Notes: generated by a model not told the origin, from the letters alone. Counted from the stretch's first letter, positions 14,933 to 24,801 are shown. The stretch is 64,000 nucleotides of DNA from Microbispora hainanensis (GCF_036186745.1 NZ_CP108086.1:3658001-3722000), one strand, 5' to 3'. Translations and numbers: made by a program.

Positions 14933-15682
14933 TCACGCCGGTCCGGGCTCCTGGAAGGTCATCGACACGTGCTCGGCGGTGGCCGTCATCAGGGCCCGCC
15001 GGGGCAGGCCGAGCTCGCTCAGCTCCTTGGCGATGGGGTGGTTGCCCAGGCGGATGAGCGCGCCGCCCGGCCGCCAGCGCACCCCCCGGGCCCGGGCCGT
15101 CCAGGGGATGCGGCGGGTGACCCCGTCCAGGTGGGCGTAGGCGTCCGGCACGGGCAGGGCCTCGCCGAGCAGGGGCACGGGCGTCGCCGCGATGCCGGGC
15201 CTGAGCAGCAGGTCGACGACCATCCGGCCGTCCCTGCGCAGCAGGCACCGCTTGTACGGCGAGCGGAGCCGCAGGTCCACGTCGGCCAGCTCCTTGGGGA
15301 AGCCCCAGATGGCCCGTCCGGCCTCCAGCGTGAACGCCTGGTCGACCGGCAGCCAGTGGACGAAGGTGCCCGATCCCGCCCCGCGCAGGTCCTTCAGCCC
15401 GGCCAGGAGCCCGGGCCTCGGCGGCGGGCCCGAGCCGTCCGGCCGTACGAGGAAGGTGACCCCGAACTCGTTGTAGGAGCCGAGATCGGAGTCGTGGTAG
15501 CGGACGAACACCAGCGAGCACAGGGCCTTGCCCGGCAGGACCTCGGTGACGTCCATCCTGGAGTACGCGAGGACCGCGCGGGCCGCGTCGGCCCGCACGA
15601 GGTAGGCGGCGACGCAGACCGACGCGTCGCGGACCTCCACCGGCGTCTCGACCCTGCGACCCTGGACGAGATGGCTTGCCAT
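14933..15682 (-). CDS. Acetoacetate decarboxylase family protein
   Basis: The 249-residue protein resembles acetoacetate decarboxylase-like enzymes: YNEFGVTFLV, WLPVDQAFTLEAGRAIWGFPKELADV with the candidate Schiff-base Lys in FPKE, and a C-terminal beta-cone region. In true acetoacetate decarboxylase the Lys forms an imine with the substrate. The wider family also includes cyclase/dehydratase-like enzymes with other substrates, so the reaction is uncertain. The start is ATG 15682. The gene is convergent with the channel gene, only 10 bases away, and has no clear pathway neighbour. Confidence 0.72.
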   Translation of the reverse strand: MASHLVQGRRVETPVEVRDASVCVAAYLVRADAARAVLAYSRMDVTEVLPGKALCSLVFVRYHDSDLGSYNEFGVTFLVRPDGSGPPPRPGLLAGLKDLRGAGSGTFVHWLPVDQAFTLEAGRAIWGFPKELADVDLRLRSPYKRCLLRRDGRMVVDLLLRPGIAATPVPLLGEALPVPDAYAHLDGVTRRIPWTARARGVRWRPGGALIRLGNHPIAKELSELGLPRRALMTATAEHVSMTFQEPGPA

Positions 15683-15831
15683 GCTCCCAGTACAGCAAGC
15701 CGGGCGGCCGGGCGACAGCCGTACGGCGGCAAGGTTGTGCCAGTCCTGGTGTCGATTCGGGGGGTGGCCGGTCGTGTAGAAGGTGAACGGGCCCGCATCA
15801 GGCGGGCCTCACCGAGGAGGTGGACGAGGCC

Positions 15832-16200
15832 ATGAGGCACTATCTGCTCAGCATCCAGCAGCCCGACGGCGACGCGCCCCCGCCGGAGGTCCTGGAGCCG
15901 ATCATGCGGGATCTGGCGGTCCTCAACGAGGATCTGCGCGCCGCGGGGGCATGGGTCTTCTCCGGCGGGCTGCACGATCCGGGCACGGCGACGGTGGTGC
16001 GGGTGCGCGATGGTGAGGAGCTCGTCACCGACGGCCCGTACGCCGAGGGCAAGGAGCACGTCGGCGGGCTGACGATCATCAAGGCGCCCGACCTCGACGC
16101 GGCGCTCGAATGGGGACGCAGGCTCGCCCGTGCGACCACGCTCCCGGTCGAGGTGCGCCCGTTCGCGGGCATCGTGGAGGGCGATGACGACCGGCGATAG
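15832..16200 (+). CDS. DGPF (YCII-related) protein paired with ECF sigma factor
   Basis: The 122-residue protein is a YCII-like ferredoxin-fold protein with the DGPF-type motif ([16 protein letters not shown]). Such proteins are encoded next to ECF42 sigma factors in many bacteria and are controlled by them; their biochemical role is not established. ATG 15832 gives [10 protein letters not shown], the normal family start, with GAGGAGG 11 bases upstream; GTG 15820 is an alternative. It overlaps the sigma gene by 17 bases, so the two are translationally coupled. Confidence 0.85.
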   Translation: MRHYLLSIQQPDGDAPPPEVLEPIMRDLAVLNEDLRAAGAWVFSGGLHDPGTATVVRVRDGEELVTDGPYAEGKEHVGGLTIIKAPDLDAALEWGRRLARATTLPVEVRPFAGIVEGDDDRR

Positions 16201-17431
16201 GGACCTCGACATCGAGCGGGTGTTCCGCGAGGAGTACGGCCGGGCCGTCGCGGTCCTGGTCCGCCACTTCGGCGACATCGACGTCGCGGAGGAGGCGGTG
16301 CAGGACGCGTTCGCCGAGGCGGTGCGGCGCTGGCCGCGCGACGGGCCGCCGCCCAGCCCGGCCGGCTGGATCATCACGACCGCCCGCAACCGGGTGATCG
16401 ACCGCCACCGGCGGGAGTCCCGGCGTGCGGACAAGCAGGCGTGGGCGGCCCTGCTGCACGCCCCGGGCGACGCGGGCGGCGAACCGGCCGACGAGGAGGG
16501 TCCCGTGCACGACGACCGGCTCCGCCTGATCTTCACCTGCTGCCATCCCGCGCTCGCCCCGGCCGCCCGGGTCGCGCTGACGCTGCGCCTGCTCGGCGGC
16601 CTCACCACGGCCGAGATCGCGCGGGCGTTCCTGGTCCCCGAGCCGACCATGGCCCAGCGGCTGGTGCGGGCGAAGGCCAAGATCCGCGACGCGGGGATCC
16701 CGTACCGCGTCCCGCGCGAGGCCGACCTGCCCGACCGCCTCCGGGCAGTGCTCGCCGTCGTCTATCTGATCTTCAACGAAGGGCACACGGCGAGCGCGGG
16801 CGACCGGCTGGCCCGCGAGGACCTGTGCGCGGAGGCCATCAGGCTCGGCCGCCTGCTGGCCGCGCTGATGCCCGACGAGCCGGAGGTCATGGGGCTGCTC
16901 GCGCTCATGCTGCTCGTCCACGCCCGCCGCGACGCCCGCACCACCCCGGCCGGCGACCTGGTGCCGCTGCCGGAGCAGGATCGCGGCCGGTGGGACCACG
17001 CGCTCGTCTCCGAGGGCCAGGGCATCGTGCGGGCGTGCCTGCGGCGCGGCAGGCCGGGGCACTACCAGATCCAGGCGGCGATCAACGCCGTCCACGCCGA
17101 CGCGCCGGTCGCCGCCGCCACGGACTGGCGGCAGATCCTGAGCCTGTACGACCACCTGCTCGCCCTCGCCCCCAACCCGGTCGTCGCCCTCAACCGCGCC
17201 GTCGCGGTGGCCGAGGTGGACGGGCCGCAGGCCGCGCTCGCCCTCGTGGACGATCTCGACCTGGACGGCTACCACCTGTTCCACGCCGTCAGGGCCGACC
17301 TGCTGCGGCGGCTCGGCCGGGCCGGGGAGGCCGCGCGGGCGTACGAGGCGGCGATCACACGCACGCGGAACGCCTCCGAGCGGGCGTTCCTCGACCGGCG
17401 CCTGCGGCAGGTGCGGGAACTGCCGAGGTAG
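16184..17431 (+). CDS. ECF42-type RNA polymerase sigma factor with TPR-like C-terminal extension
   Basis: The 415-residue protein has sigma-2 ([36 protein letters not shown]) and sigma-4 ([20 protein letters not shown]) regions in the first 180 residues. A helical extension of about 230 residues follows (DUF6596/TPR-like: [34 protein letters not shown]). There is no anti-sigma gene. In the ECF42 group the C-terminal extension is required for activity, and the partner DGPF protein is the typical target; that partner is the gene just upstream. ATG 16184 has GTGGAGG before it. Confidence 0.9.
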   Translation: MTTGDRDLDIERVFREEYGRAVAVLVRHFGDIDVAEEAVQDAFAEAVRRWPRDGPPPSPAGWIITTARNRVIDRHRRESRRADKQAWAALLHAPGDAGGEPADEEGPVHDDRLRLIFTCCHPALAPAARVALTLRLLGGLTTAEIARAFLVPEPTMAQRLVRAKAKIRDAGIPYRVPREADLPDRLRAVLAVVYLIFNEGHTASAGDRLAREDLCAEAIRLGRLLAALMPDEPEVMGLLALMLLVHARRDARTTPAGDLVPLPEQDRGRWDHALVSEGQGIVRACLRRGRPGHYQIQAAINAVHADAPVAAATDWRQILSLYDHLLALAPNPVVALNRAVAVAEVDGPQAALALVDDLDLDGYHLFHAVRADLLRRLGRAGEAARAYEAAITRTRNASERAFLDRRLRQVRELPR

Positions 17432-17713
17432 AGCAGGACGGCGAGCACGCGGCGGTGGTCGTCCTCCATGCCGGGCAGCCGATCGCAAGCGCCGTGCCGT
17501 TCAGCGCCGCCGTTGCGTCGCCTGCGGCAGCGGCAGCACCCGGGGCGTACGTGAGCAGGCGGGGGAGCGCCGCGAGAGCACACCGCAGGCCGCGAGGCGG
17601 CCGGAGTGAATGCGTGCCAGCACGGAGATCCGGCCAGGGATAGCCCGGATCCGCCGGCGGGGCCGGTGCGCTCACACTGCGGACATCGGTATCCGATCCG
17701 CATCTCAGGAGGC

Positions 17714-18067
17714 ATGGTGAAACGCTCGGTTCTCCTCGTCACAGGCCTGGTCCTGGCCGGCCTGTTCGGTCTCGTCGACGTGGTCTCGCTGCCGCTGGGC
17801 GACGGCGAGCACCCGCCGTTCGCGGTGGCGCTCCTCGACGGCGTGCTCGGCCTGATCACCGTGGTCGGCGTCGTGCTGGCCTGGCGCGGCAGCCGCGCCG
17901 CGGTAGTGGCCGTGGTCGTCACCAGGCTGCTGTCGGGGCTCACCGCGGTGCCGGCGTTCTTCGTCGACGACGTCCCCACACCGGCGATCGCGACGGCCGC
18001 GGTCGGCGTCGTGCTGACCCTCGTCTGCGTCGCGTTCCTCGCCCCGGCTCTGCGGTCCCGCACATGA
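17714..18067 (+). CDS. Small membrane protein, four predicted segments
   Basis: ATG 17714 follows AGGAGG and opens a 117-residue, strongly hydrophobic protein with about three or four membrane segments (for example SVLLVTGLVLAGLFGLVDVV). No enzymatic motif is seen. Its stop overlaps the next start (ATGA), so the two membrane proteins form a coupled pair. The 282 bases before it hold no convincing gene; TCGG-TAT-CCGA near 17687 is the only small palindrome noticed. Confidence 0.65.
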   Translation: MVKRSVLLVTGLVLAGLFGLVDVVSLPLGDGEHPPFAVALLDGVLGLITVVGVVLAWRGSRAAVVAVVVTRLLSGLTAVPAFFVDDVPTPAIATAAVGVVLTLVCVAFLAPALRSRT

Positions 18068-18738
18068 CGCCGCCGCGCACTCGTCATCTGCCGCTCGCCC
18101 TGGCGTTGTTCACCGCGCCGTTGGGCTTCGTCGTCGCCAACGCCGCCTACGCCTGGGCCACCCGCGCGGGAGGAGACGACAGCACCGGGGCGAACGCACT
18201 GGCCCTGGCGTCGGCCCATCCCGGCCTCTACCGCCTCGGCTCGCTCGCCGCCATGGTGGGAAGCCTGCTCATGGTGCCGGCCATGCTCGGCGCGAGGCGC
18301 CTCATCGGCGACCGGAGCCGCAGGCTCGGGTTCCTCGGCACGGTTCTCGTGGCAGCGGGATACATCTGCTACTTCGCGATCGCCTTCAACGGGATCGGCA
18401 ACGTCGTCATGGCCGAGCGTGGGGATCACGCCGCCGATTACGCGGCGGTCATCGACGGCGTCGAGAGCGAGCCGACGGTCGTCTGGGTGTTTCCGCTCTT
18501 CGCGCTCGGCAACCTCGTCGGCACGCTGCTGCTCGGGCTGGCCCTGCTCCGCGCCCGCGTAGTGCCGATCTGGGCCGCCGCGGGGGTCGTCGCGTGGCCG
18601 CCGCTGCACGTGATCGGCCTCGTTACCGGCTCCGAGTGGTTCGAGGTCGCGGGCGCGGTCACCCAGGCGGCCGGCCTCGCCGCCGCCGGGCTGCGCCTGC
18701 TGTCCGCGCCACCCGGCTCCGGCCGGCCCGCGGCATGA
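18064..18738 (+). CDS. Membrane protein, DUF4386-like
   Basis: The 224-residue protein has about six membrane segments and the general layout of DUF4386-type proteins (PLFALGNLVGTLLLGLALLR, GVVAWPPLHVIGLV). The function is unknown. It is coupled to the preceding small membrane protein and ends 7 bases from a convergent glycosyltransferase. Confidence 0.65.
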   Translation: MTPPRTRHLPLALALFTAPLGFVVANAAYAWATRAGGDDSTGANALALASAHPGLYRLGSLAAMVGSLLMVPAMLGARRLIGDRSRRLGFLGTVLVAAGYICYFAIAFNGIGNVVMAERGDHAADYAAVIDGVESEPTVVWVFPLFALGNLVGTLLLGLALLRARVVPIWAAAGVVAWPPLHVIGLVTGSEWFEVAGAVTQAAGLAAAGLRLLSAPPGSGRPAA

Positions 18739-18745
18739 GGGGCGG

Positions 18746-19891
18746 TCAGGCCGGGACCGTACGGCTCGGGCTCAGGGCCGGGACCGTGTCCGGGGCCTGG
18801 GCCCACCGCTCCAGCAGGGCGACGAACTCGCCGGCCACGGCGGGCCAGTGGTAGTGGTTCAGCGCCTCGGCGTGGCCCCGGGCGCCCATCTCGGCACGCC
18901 GTTCGGCGTCCTCGCGCAGGCGGAGCACGCTCCGCACGACCGCGTCGGCCACCTCGCCGACCTCGCCGACCTCGCCGAACGGGACGATCGTCCCGCAGCC
19001 GGCCCGCTCAACCAGGGACGCCGCCATCGGCAGCGGGGTCGTCACGACGGGGACGCCGCGGGCCATGTATTCGATGATCTTCGTGGGCATCGAGTGGCGA
19101 TGGTTCGGCACGTCGTGCAGCAGGGACAGCCCGGCCAGGGCGCCCTCGGCCATCCGCAGCGCGTGGTTGTTGGGGACGTATCCGAACCAGTCGAGCAGCC
19201 CCGCGCGCTGCGCGTCGCGCAGCATCGGACGCACCTCGGCGTCGGCCGGCCCGATCAGGTCGAGGCGGATGCCGTACGGCCGGAGCCGCCGGGCGACCTC
19301 CACCATCTCGGCCGCGCCGCGCGCGAGGGAGATGTGGCCCACGTGGACGATCCGGTTGTCCCCCGGCGGCGCGGGCGGCGCCGGCGGCACGTACGTGTGG
19401 TCGGGCACGACGGGATGCGCGCCGGGGAAGCGCGCACGGTAGGACTCCTCGGCGAGCATGAGATGGACCCGCCGCTCCGCCCGGCTCTCGATCGCGCGGA
19501 TCAGCGGCGGCAGCACGCTCCGCACCGGCCCCGGCAGATACGTCTTGGCGCCGAGCGCCGCGATCGTGTCCTCGTGGACGTCCCAGACCGTGGGAGGCCG
19601 GCGGCGCGGCAGCGCGAGCAGCAGCTCGATGTCGTGCACGAGCAGCAGGTCGGCGTCTCGGGCCGCCGTGCGCAGGGCGGAGGCGGCGGCCCGCAGCGCC
19701 TTGCCGCGGCGCAGGCCCACGGCCCGCGGCACGTCGACGGCCCGGATGCCCTGCCGCGGCGTCACGTTGCAGTGGCTGAACGGCGCGACGAAGGTGACCT
19801 CGTGACCGGAGTCGAGCAGCGCCCGGATCTGCCGGTGGGTGATCCGGGCGTCCTCGGGATGATGGACTGTCGTGCCGACGCATACCCTCAT
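18746..19891 (-). CDS. GT4 (GT-B fold) glycosyltransferase
   Basis: The 381-residue protein has an N-terminal acceptor domain with a Rossmann-like start (MRVCVGTTVHHPEDARI) and a C-terminal donor domain with IVHVGHISLARGA and the SMPTKIIEYMARGVPVVTT segment, where the E of the ExxxxxG donor motif is seen. It is a cytoplasmic transferase that uses a nucleotide sugar, acceptor unknown. The run GEVGEVGEVAD comes from a 9-bp tandem repeat. ATG 19891 is used. The upstream neighbour in the same direction is the acyltransferase gene, 67 bases away, suggesting one unit that adds sugars and acyl groups to an envelope glycan. Confidence 0.85.
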   Translation of the reverse strand: MRVCVGTTVHHPEDARITHRQIRALLDSGHEVTFVAPFSHCNVTPRQGIRAVDVPRAVGLRRGKALRAAASALRTAARDADLLLVHDIELLLALPRRRPPTVWDVHEDTIAALGAKTYLPGPVRSVLPPLIRAIESRAERRVHLMLAEESYRARFPGAHPVVPDHTYVPPAPPAPPGDNRIVHVGHISLARGAAEMVEVARRLRPYGIRLDLIGPADAEVRPMLRDAQRAGLLDWFGYVPNNHALRMAEGALAGLSLLHDVPNHRHSMPTKIIEYMARGVPVVTTPLPMAASLVERAGCGTIVPFGEVGEVGEVADAVVRSVLRLREDAERRAEMGARGHAEALNHYHWPAVAGEFVALLERWAQAPDTVPALSPSRTVPA

Positions 19892-19958
19892 GGAGGAAGG
19901 CTGACCGCACCGTCCGAAATGACCGGATGTGCCGGGTGAATGCTCCTCGAAATGCGGC

Positions 19959-22331
19959 TTAACTTCCGGTGCTCGCCGGCTGCGCCGGCCGCGCGCTCGG
20001 CCTCCGGTACAACCAGGTCAGCCGGGGTTCGAGCAGCCACTTGAACGCCGTACGGGTGATCGGCAGGCACAGCACGATGGCCAGCGCGAAGCAGGAGCAC
20101 GCGATGGCCGCCACGCCGAGCGGGCCGTGCAGCCAGGAGAAGCTGAGCCAGCCCATCTCCTTGGCGATCATCACCGGCACGCCGTGCAGCAGGTAGCAGT
20201 AGAGCGTGCGGGTGCCGAGGTCGGTGAACCACGTCTGGCGCTTGGGGACCAGCGACATCACGGCCGCCGACATGGCCAGCGCGGCCACCAGCAGGGCCGC
20301 CCGCAGCATCATGCCCTTCCACCAGACCAGGTGGAGGGTCTTGTAGCTGTTCTTGTAGTAGATCGGGCCGAGCTTGATCGAGTAGTTCTTCACCAGGAAG
20401 ATCGCCACGGCCGCGGCGCCCAGCAGCACGAGCGCCGACAGCACCATCACCCAGCGCTTCTTGAGGAAGTCGAAGACCTCCGGCTTGAGCACGAGACCGA
20501 GGACGAAGAACGGCATGAGGCCGAAGAAGCGGTCCATGCTGAAGTCGCCGGAGAGCTGGGAGAACCCGGCGAACAGGTATACGACGATCGAGATGATGAA
20601 CGGGTACTTCATCCGCTTCCACACGGGTGTGGACAGCCGCCAGAACAGCAGCGCGAGCAGATACCAGTTCAACCAGGCGGGGTCGGTGATCGTGATGCTG
20701 AACTTGTGCCCGAAGGCGGTGCGCAGCACGGCGTACCCCAGCTCGACGATCACGTACGGTACGAGGAACGTGTCGACGAGCTTGTTGGTCTTCGCGTTGG
20801 AGTTCCAGAAGTTCCTGGACAGGTAACCGCTGACGATGACGAACAACGGCATGTGGAAGACGTAGATGAACAGGTACGCCGCCCGCGAGGAGTCGGCCGC
20901 CAGCGTCGGGACCAGCGAGTGGCCGATCGGCACCAGGGCGATGCCGACGAACTTCACGTTGTCGAGGTAGGGGTCGCGCGGCTTCTTGGCCCGGGGCGCG
21001 TGCTCCCGCGCGGGCTCGCCCTCCGCGCCGTCACGCCGCTTCGCGCCGTGGGCGGACGGGTCGTCCGGCCGGGCGGGCGCGGCCTCGGCCCAGGCGGGCA
21101 GCGGGGCGCGCAGCGGCTTGCCGAGCGGGCCGGTCTGGCGGGGGTCGTTCGCGCCGCCTGAGCCGTCCTGGGAGCGCCGCCAGGGGTCCCACTGGGCGGG
21201 GTCGGCGCCCTGACCCGGCCACGCGGGGGCCGGCGCGTACGGCGCGGCGCCGAAGGGGTCGTCCGGGGTCACGGCCGGGCCCGCGCCGGACGGGCCGGTG
21301 CCGGCCGGGCCGGTGCTGGACGGGGGAGTGTCGAGGAAGGGGTTCGCCGTCCGGCCGGCGGCCGCCGGCGGTGGCTCGGGGAAGCCGGGAGGTTCGGGGA
21401 AGCCGGGAGGTTCGGGGAAAGCGGGAGGTTCGGGGAAAGCGGGAGGTTCGGGGAAACCGCCGAAGCGCGTTCCCGCCGTGTCGGCCCCGGCGCCGAAGGC
21501 CGGGGTGGGGAAGGCCGGGGGCTCGCCGAAGGGGGGCGTGGGGGCGTCTGGGCCACCCTGTGCTCCGGGGCCTGCCTGTGGTCCGGACGAGCGCCGGGCG
21601 GCGCCGGGGAACGCGTCCGCGAGGTTGCGGGGGCCGTTCTCCGGGAACGCCTGGGGCCACGCCGTGGGACTGTCGGCGGCGCCCATGGGCGAGGCGGCGT
21701 GCTCCGCGCCCTGACGAGCCGTGTCCGCGCGATCCGGGCCCCGGCCCGCGGAGAAGTAGTCGAAGCCCTCCGGCTGCGGGGCGGACGCGGGTGGCATGCC
21801 CATGCGGGAGGCGCCCGGCCGGCGTGGCTTCCGTACGGGCAGGGGCGGCTTGTCGTCCGGTGCGGACGTGCCCGGTGTGGAGGTGCCCGGTGTCGAAGCG
21901 CTTGGTGTGGAGGCGGTGGGAGTCGGGGCGGCGAGGGGAGCGGCACCGGTGCTCCGCGGCTTGCGCACCGGCAGCGGCGGCTTGTCGTACGGCGAGGCCC
22001 CGGCGGGTGCGGAACCGGCCGGCGCGGGGCCTTCGGGGTTCCCCGTCTCGGCGGCGCCTGTCGCGCTGCCCGCCGCGCTGCCCGTGCTGCCCGGGCCCCT
22101 CTCACCGGCGCTCTCGTCGCCGGGCGCTCGAAAGCCGCTCTCGTGACGCCCGTGCTGCTCCGCTTCCGGACCACCCGTGGTCTTCGGCTCCCGCCGCGGC
22201 AGGCCGCCGCCGTCCGGAGCGGGCCAGTCTCCGGTGATGCGGCTTATCACTCCGGTGGGAGCCTCTTCGGCGTCGGGGTCGTTGCCTTGTGGAGATCCGG
22301 GAACCGGGGCGTGATGGCGGGAGTCACTCAC
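19959..22331 (-). CDS. Acyltransferase-3 family membrane protein with long disordered N-terminus
   Basis: The 790-residue protein has about 430 N-terminal residues rich in Pro, Gly, Ala and Ser. These include two copies of KPPLPVRKPR and five FPEPPx repeats. A ten-segment membrane acyltransferase follows (DPYLDNVKFVGIALVPIGHS, FHMPLFVIVSGYL, YLLHGVPVMIA). His in the first motif and the FHMPLF region match fucose 4-O-acetylase/OafA-like enzymes that O-acylate surface sugars. The disordered tail would face the cytoplasm and is unusual in length; it could bind partners or be a spacer. Repeats at DNA level are listed separately. Confidence 0.85.
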   Translation of the reverse strand: MSDSRHHAPVPGSPQGNDPDAEEAPTGVISRITGDWPAPDGGGLPRREPKTTGGPEAEQHGRHESGFRAPGDESAGERGPGSTGSAAGSATGAAETGNPEGPAPAGSAPAGASPYDKPPLPVRKPRSTGAAPLAAPTPTASTPSASTPGTSTPGTSAPDDKPPLPVRKPRRPGASRMGMPPASAPQPEGFDYFSAGRGPDRADTARQGAEHAASPMGAADSPTAWPQAFPENGPRNLADAFPGAARRSSGPQAGPGAQGGPDAPTPPFGEPPAFPTPAFGAGADTAGTRFGGFPEPPAFPEPPAFPEPPGFPEPPGFPEPPPAAAGRTANPFLDTPPSSTGPAGTGPSGAGPAVTPDDPFGAAPYAPAPAWPGQGADPAQWDPWRRSQDGSGGANDPRQTGPLGKPLRAPLPAWAEAAPARPDDPSAHGAKRRDGAEGEPAREHAPRAKKPRDPYLDNVKFVGIALVPIGHSLVPTLAADSSRAAYLFIYVFHMPLFVIVSGYLSRNFWNSNAKTNKLVDTFLVPYVIVELGYAVLRTAFGHKFSITITDPAWLNWYLLALLFWRLSTPVWKRMKYPFIISIVVYLFAGFSQLSGDFSMDRFFGLMPFFVLGLVLKPEVFDFLKKRWVMVLSALVLLGAAAVAIFLVKNYSIKLGPIYYKNSYKTLHLVWWKGMMLRAALLVAALAMSAAVMSLVPKRQTWFTDLGTRTLYCYLLHGVPVMIAKEMGWLSFSWLHGPLGVAAIACSCFALAIVLCLPITRTAFKWLLEPRLTWLYRRPSARPAQPASTGS
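21373..21462 (-). repeat. 18-bp in-frame minisatellite (FPEPPx) in acyltransferase gene
   Basis: Four 18-base units, GGTTCGGGGAAGCCGGGA and variants, start at 21373, 21391, 21409 and 21427, with a fifth degenerate copy to 21462. They encode the repeated FPEPPA/G hexapeptide. Copies two to four differ by one or two bases, so the expansion looks recent. Confidence 0.8.
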
Positions 22332-22588
22332 GGGAGAAACGCTCAGCTATCTGTTGGGAGGCTCGGGGGAACGGCCACGCATGGCGTAGCGTCGCCGCGT
22401 CCTTTCGGACACTAGCGAAGGCGCCCCGGCGCATAAGCCCGAACGGGCGAACAGGGCGCGTCCGCCAGGTGTTCACCCTAACGTTCTTGAACGCGTATGT
22501 CGCCTCTGGGGCCGAACGAAGCTCTTGTGGCTTCTGTGAATCCCGGTGTCAGAACGCCGGAAACCGGCAGACCGCCGGAAACGGAAAC

Positions 22589-22634
22589 GGGCCGGGGCTC
22601 CGCGTCCTCGTGGACGACGCAGGAGCCCCGGCCC
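22589..22634 (-). terminator. 13-bp stem terminator after second LCP gene; surrounding gap non-coding
   Basis: GGGCCGGGGCTCC (22589-22601) pairs perfectly with GGAGCCCCGGCCC (22622-22634); the loop can itself fold (GCGTC/GACGC). It begins 15 bases after the LCP stop at 22649 and is followed on the reverse strand by CCGTTTCCGTTTCC. The whole gap 22332-22648 contains nothing else recognisable apart from the start-side leader of the acyltransferase gene. Confidence 0.75.
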
Positions 22635-22648
22635 GGCCGTGGCGCGGT

Positions 22649-24601
22649 TCAGGTCGCGCAGGGGTTGGTGTCGGCGGTGATGGCGTTGTCGCCCAGGTCG
22701 ATGGGCGAGCGGACGCCCTTCCAGTCGGCGCCGACGACGAGCTGGATGATCGGCCCGCGCACCTTGCCCTTGGGCGCGTCCGGCGGGGGCGAGGACGGCG
22801 TGAACGGCGTGACCGGGCCGCTCGCCACCTTGCCGGTCTCCGGGCTGACGGGGTTGAGCAGCTTGCCGACCAGCATCTTCGAGTAGTTCCAGCCCTGACC
22901 GGTGTAGCGGACCATGGTCTTCGGCTGGTCGGTGCCGTCGGGCTTCCTGGCGTCGCCGACGCCGACGACGTTGAAGCCGAGCGCGGAGAGCTCCTCGGCG
23001 ACCTCCTTGGCCCGCCCGGCTGTGTTGGTGCCGTTGAACACCTGCACCTTGACCTGCTGCGGCTTGGTGACCACCGGGCCGGACGGCGAGGCGGCCGCGG
23101 TCGGGGTGGCGCTCGCGGTCGGGGTGACCTCGGTGTCGTTCGCGATGGCCTTGAAGAGGTTGCCCGCGGCCGGCTGCTTCCACTGGACGCGGTTCTTGTC
23201 GGCGACGTACGGCTCCCACGGCACGGTGGTGGCCTTGAAGCCCTTCGCCGAGAGCTTCTGCGCGCTCTGCGCGATCTTGATGAGCTCCTCGGTGTTGAGC
23301 GCGTCGTCCATCGTGACGGACTTCGCCGCGGCGGCGATGAAGTTCTGCAGCTTGCCGACGTCGGTGAGCAGGGCGCTGCTGGTCGCCTTCTTCACGACCT
23401 GGGAGATGAAGACCTGCTGGCGCTTGATGCGGGAGATGTCGCTGCCGTCGCCGAGGCCGTAGCGCAGCCGCACGTAGCCGAGCGCCGCCTCGCCCTTCAC
23501 GATCTGCCTGCCGGCCGGGAGCTGGAGCTTCGCCTTCTTGTCGTTGACGGCCTGCGGCAGGCAGATCTCGATGCCGCCGAGCGCGTTCACGATGTTCTTG
23601 AAGCCGGTGAAGTCGACCTTCACGTAGTGGTGGATGCGGATCCCGGTGAGGGTCTCGATCGTGCGGCGCGTGCAGATCATCCCGCCGTCGGAGAACGCGG
23701 AGTTGATCATGCCGAGGTGCGCCGGGACGAGCGTCTTGTTCTTGTTGTAGCAGGCGGGGATCATCACCATGGAGTCGCGGGGGAAGCTCAGCAGCGTCGC
23801 GCCGTCGCGGTTGGGCGACACGTGCAGCAGCATGATCGTGTCGGTGCGCTCGCCGTCGTTGACCAGGTGCTGGCCGTACTTCTTGTTGTCACCCGCGCGG
23901 GTGTCGGAGCCCACGAGCAGCACGTTGATCGCGCCGGTCTCGTTGACGGGACGGTTCTTGTCGAGGTCGTCGGTGGACGCGCCTCTGTTGATCAGGCCGA
24001 TCGTGCTCCGATAGACCTTGTAGGCCGTCAGCGTGCCGATGACCATCACACACGTGAGCACCACGCTGATCCAGCCGCCGATCCCCAGGCCGGACCGGCC
24101 GCCGCCCCCGCCGCCTCCGCGCCGGCGGGATGGCCTGTCGTCCGGGGGGAGATCCCCGCCGCCTCCGGAGGCTCGGCTCGCGGCGGTGGGGGCCGGGCCG
24201 AGGCCGTCATCGTCGCCGCCACGCCTGCGACCGCGCCGCCGCGGCGGCTCCTCATCCTCGTAGAGAGGATCACCGGGCTCGAAGAAGGGCTCGGGCGGCT
24301 CGGCGCGCCGCCCGCCTCTGCGGCGTCCTCCCGCGTCGTACGCCTCCGGTGGGTAATCGGGCGGGTAGTCGTCTTCGGGCGGTCGCTGCCGGCCTCGTCT
24401 CCCCGGCATCTCCGCGTAGCCCGCGGGGCCGGCGGCCACCGGCATGTCGGCGTATCCGGCGGGCCCGGGAGCCCCCCTGCGTCCGCGGGGAGCCTCGAAG
24501 GCGTCGTCGTACGCGCCGTCTTCCCGGGGACCCCAGACCCTCTGGTCGGCCGGAGCCGGCGGACGGCCGGAACGCGCGCCGACGCGCCTGTGCTCGCTCA
24601 T
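22649..24601 (-). CDS. LytR-CpsA-Psr family protein with long charged N-terminus
   Basis: The 650-residue protein has about 170 cytoplasmic residues rich in Arg, Pro, Asp and Gly. One membrane segment follows (about 172-192, GIGGWISVVLTCVMVIGTLT), then the LCP domain (INVLLVGSDTRAGDN, ERTDTIMLLHVS, LLSFPRDSMV, GDGSDISRIKRQQ) and a LytR_C domain. It should attach a lipid-linked glycan to peptidoglycan outside the membrane. It is the second LCP protein in the window and sits beside the large polysaccharide locus, so each may serve its own polymer. ATG 24601 is the first start; the N-terminal tail could be a site of phosphorylation or protein binding, which is inference. Confidence 0.92.
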   Translation of the reverse strand: MSEHRRVGARSGRPPAPADQRVWGPREDGAYDDAFEAPRGRRGAPGPAGYADMPVAAGPAGYAEMPGRRGRQRPPEDDYPPDYPPEAYDAGGRRRGGRRAEPPEPFFEPGDPLYEDEEPPRRRGRRRGGDDDGLGPAPTAASRASGGGGDLPPDDRPSRRRGGGGGGGRSGLGIGGWISVVLTCVMVIGTLTAYKVYRSTIGLINRGASTDDLDKNRPVNETGAINVLLVGSDTRAGDNKKYGQHLVNDGERTDTIMLLHVSPNRDGATLLSFPRDSMVMIPACYNKNKTLVPAHLGMINSAFSDGGMICTRRTIETLTGIRIHHYVKVDFTGFKNIVNALGGIEICLPQAVNDKKAKLQLPAGRQIVKGEAALGYVRLRYGLGDGSDISRIKRQQVFISQVVKKATSSALLTDVGKLQNFIAAAAKSVTMDDALNTEELIKIAQSAQKLSAKGFKATTVPWEPYVADKNRVQWKQPAAGNLFKAIANDTEVTPTASATPTAAASPSGPVVTKPQQVKVQVFNGTNTAGRAKEVAEELSALGFNVVGVGDARKPDGTDQPKTMVRYTGQGWNYSKMLVGKLLNPVSPETGKVASGPVTPFTPSSPPPDAPKGKVRGPIIQLVVGADWKGVRSPIDLGDNAITADTNPCAT

Positions 24602-24801
24602 CGCAGGCCCGCCCGGCAGGCGGCCGTACGGCCTGGTCGGGCGGCCGGACTAGTGGGCGAGAGGCCGGCAGGATTACTGGTTCGCTCGCGCACTTGTCCT
24701 CCTTGCCTGGCGATCACGTGGCGCTCCGAGGTTAGGTCACTGGAGCGTCTGCGGGCGCCGCGATTGGGAGGATCCGGGCCGCGATCACGCCGTGCCACGT
24801 C

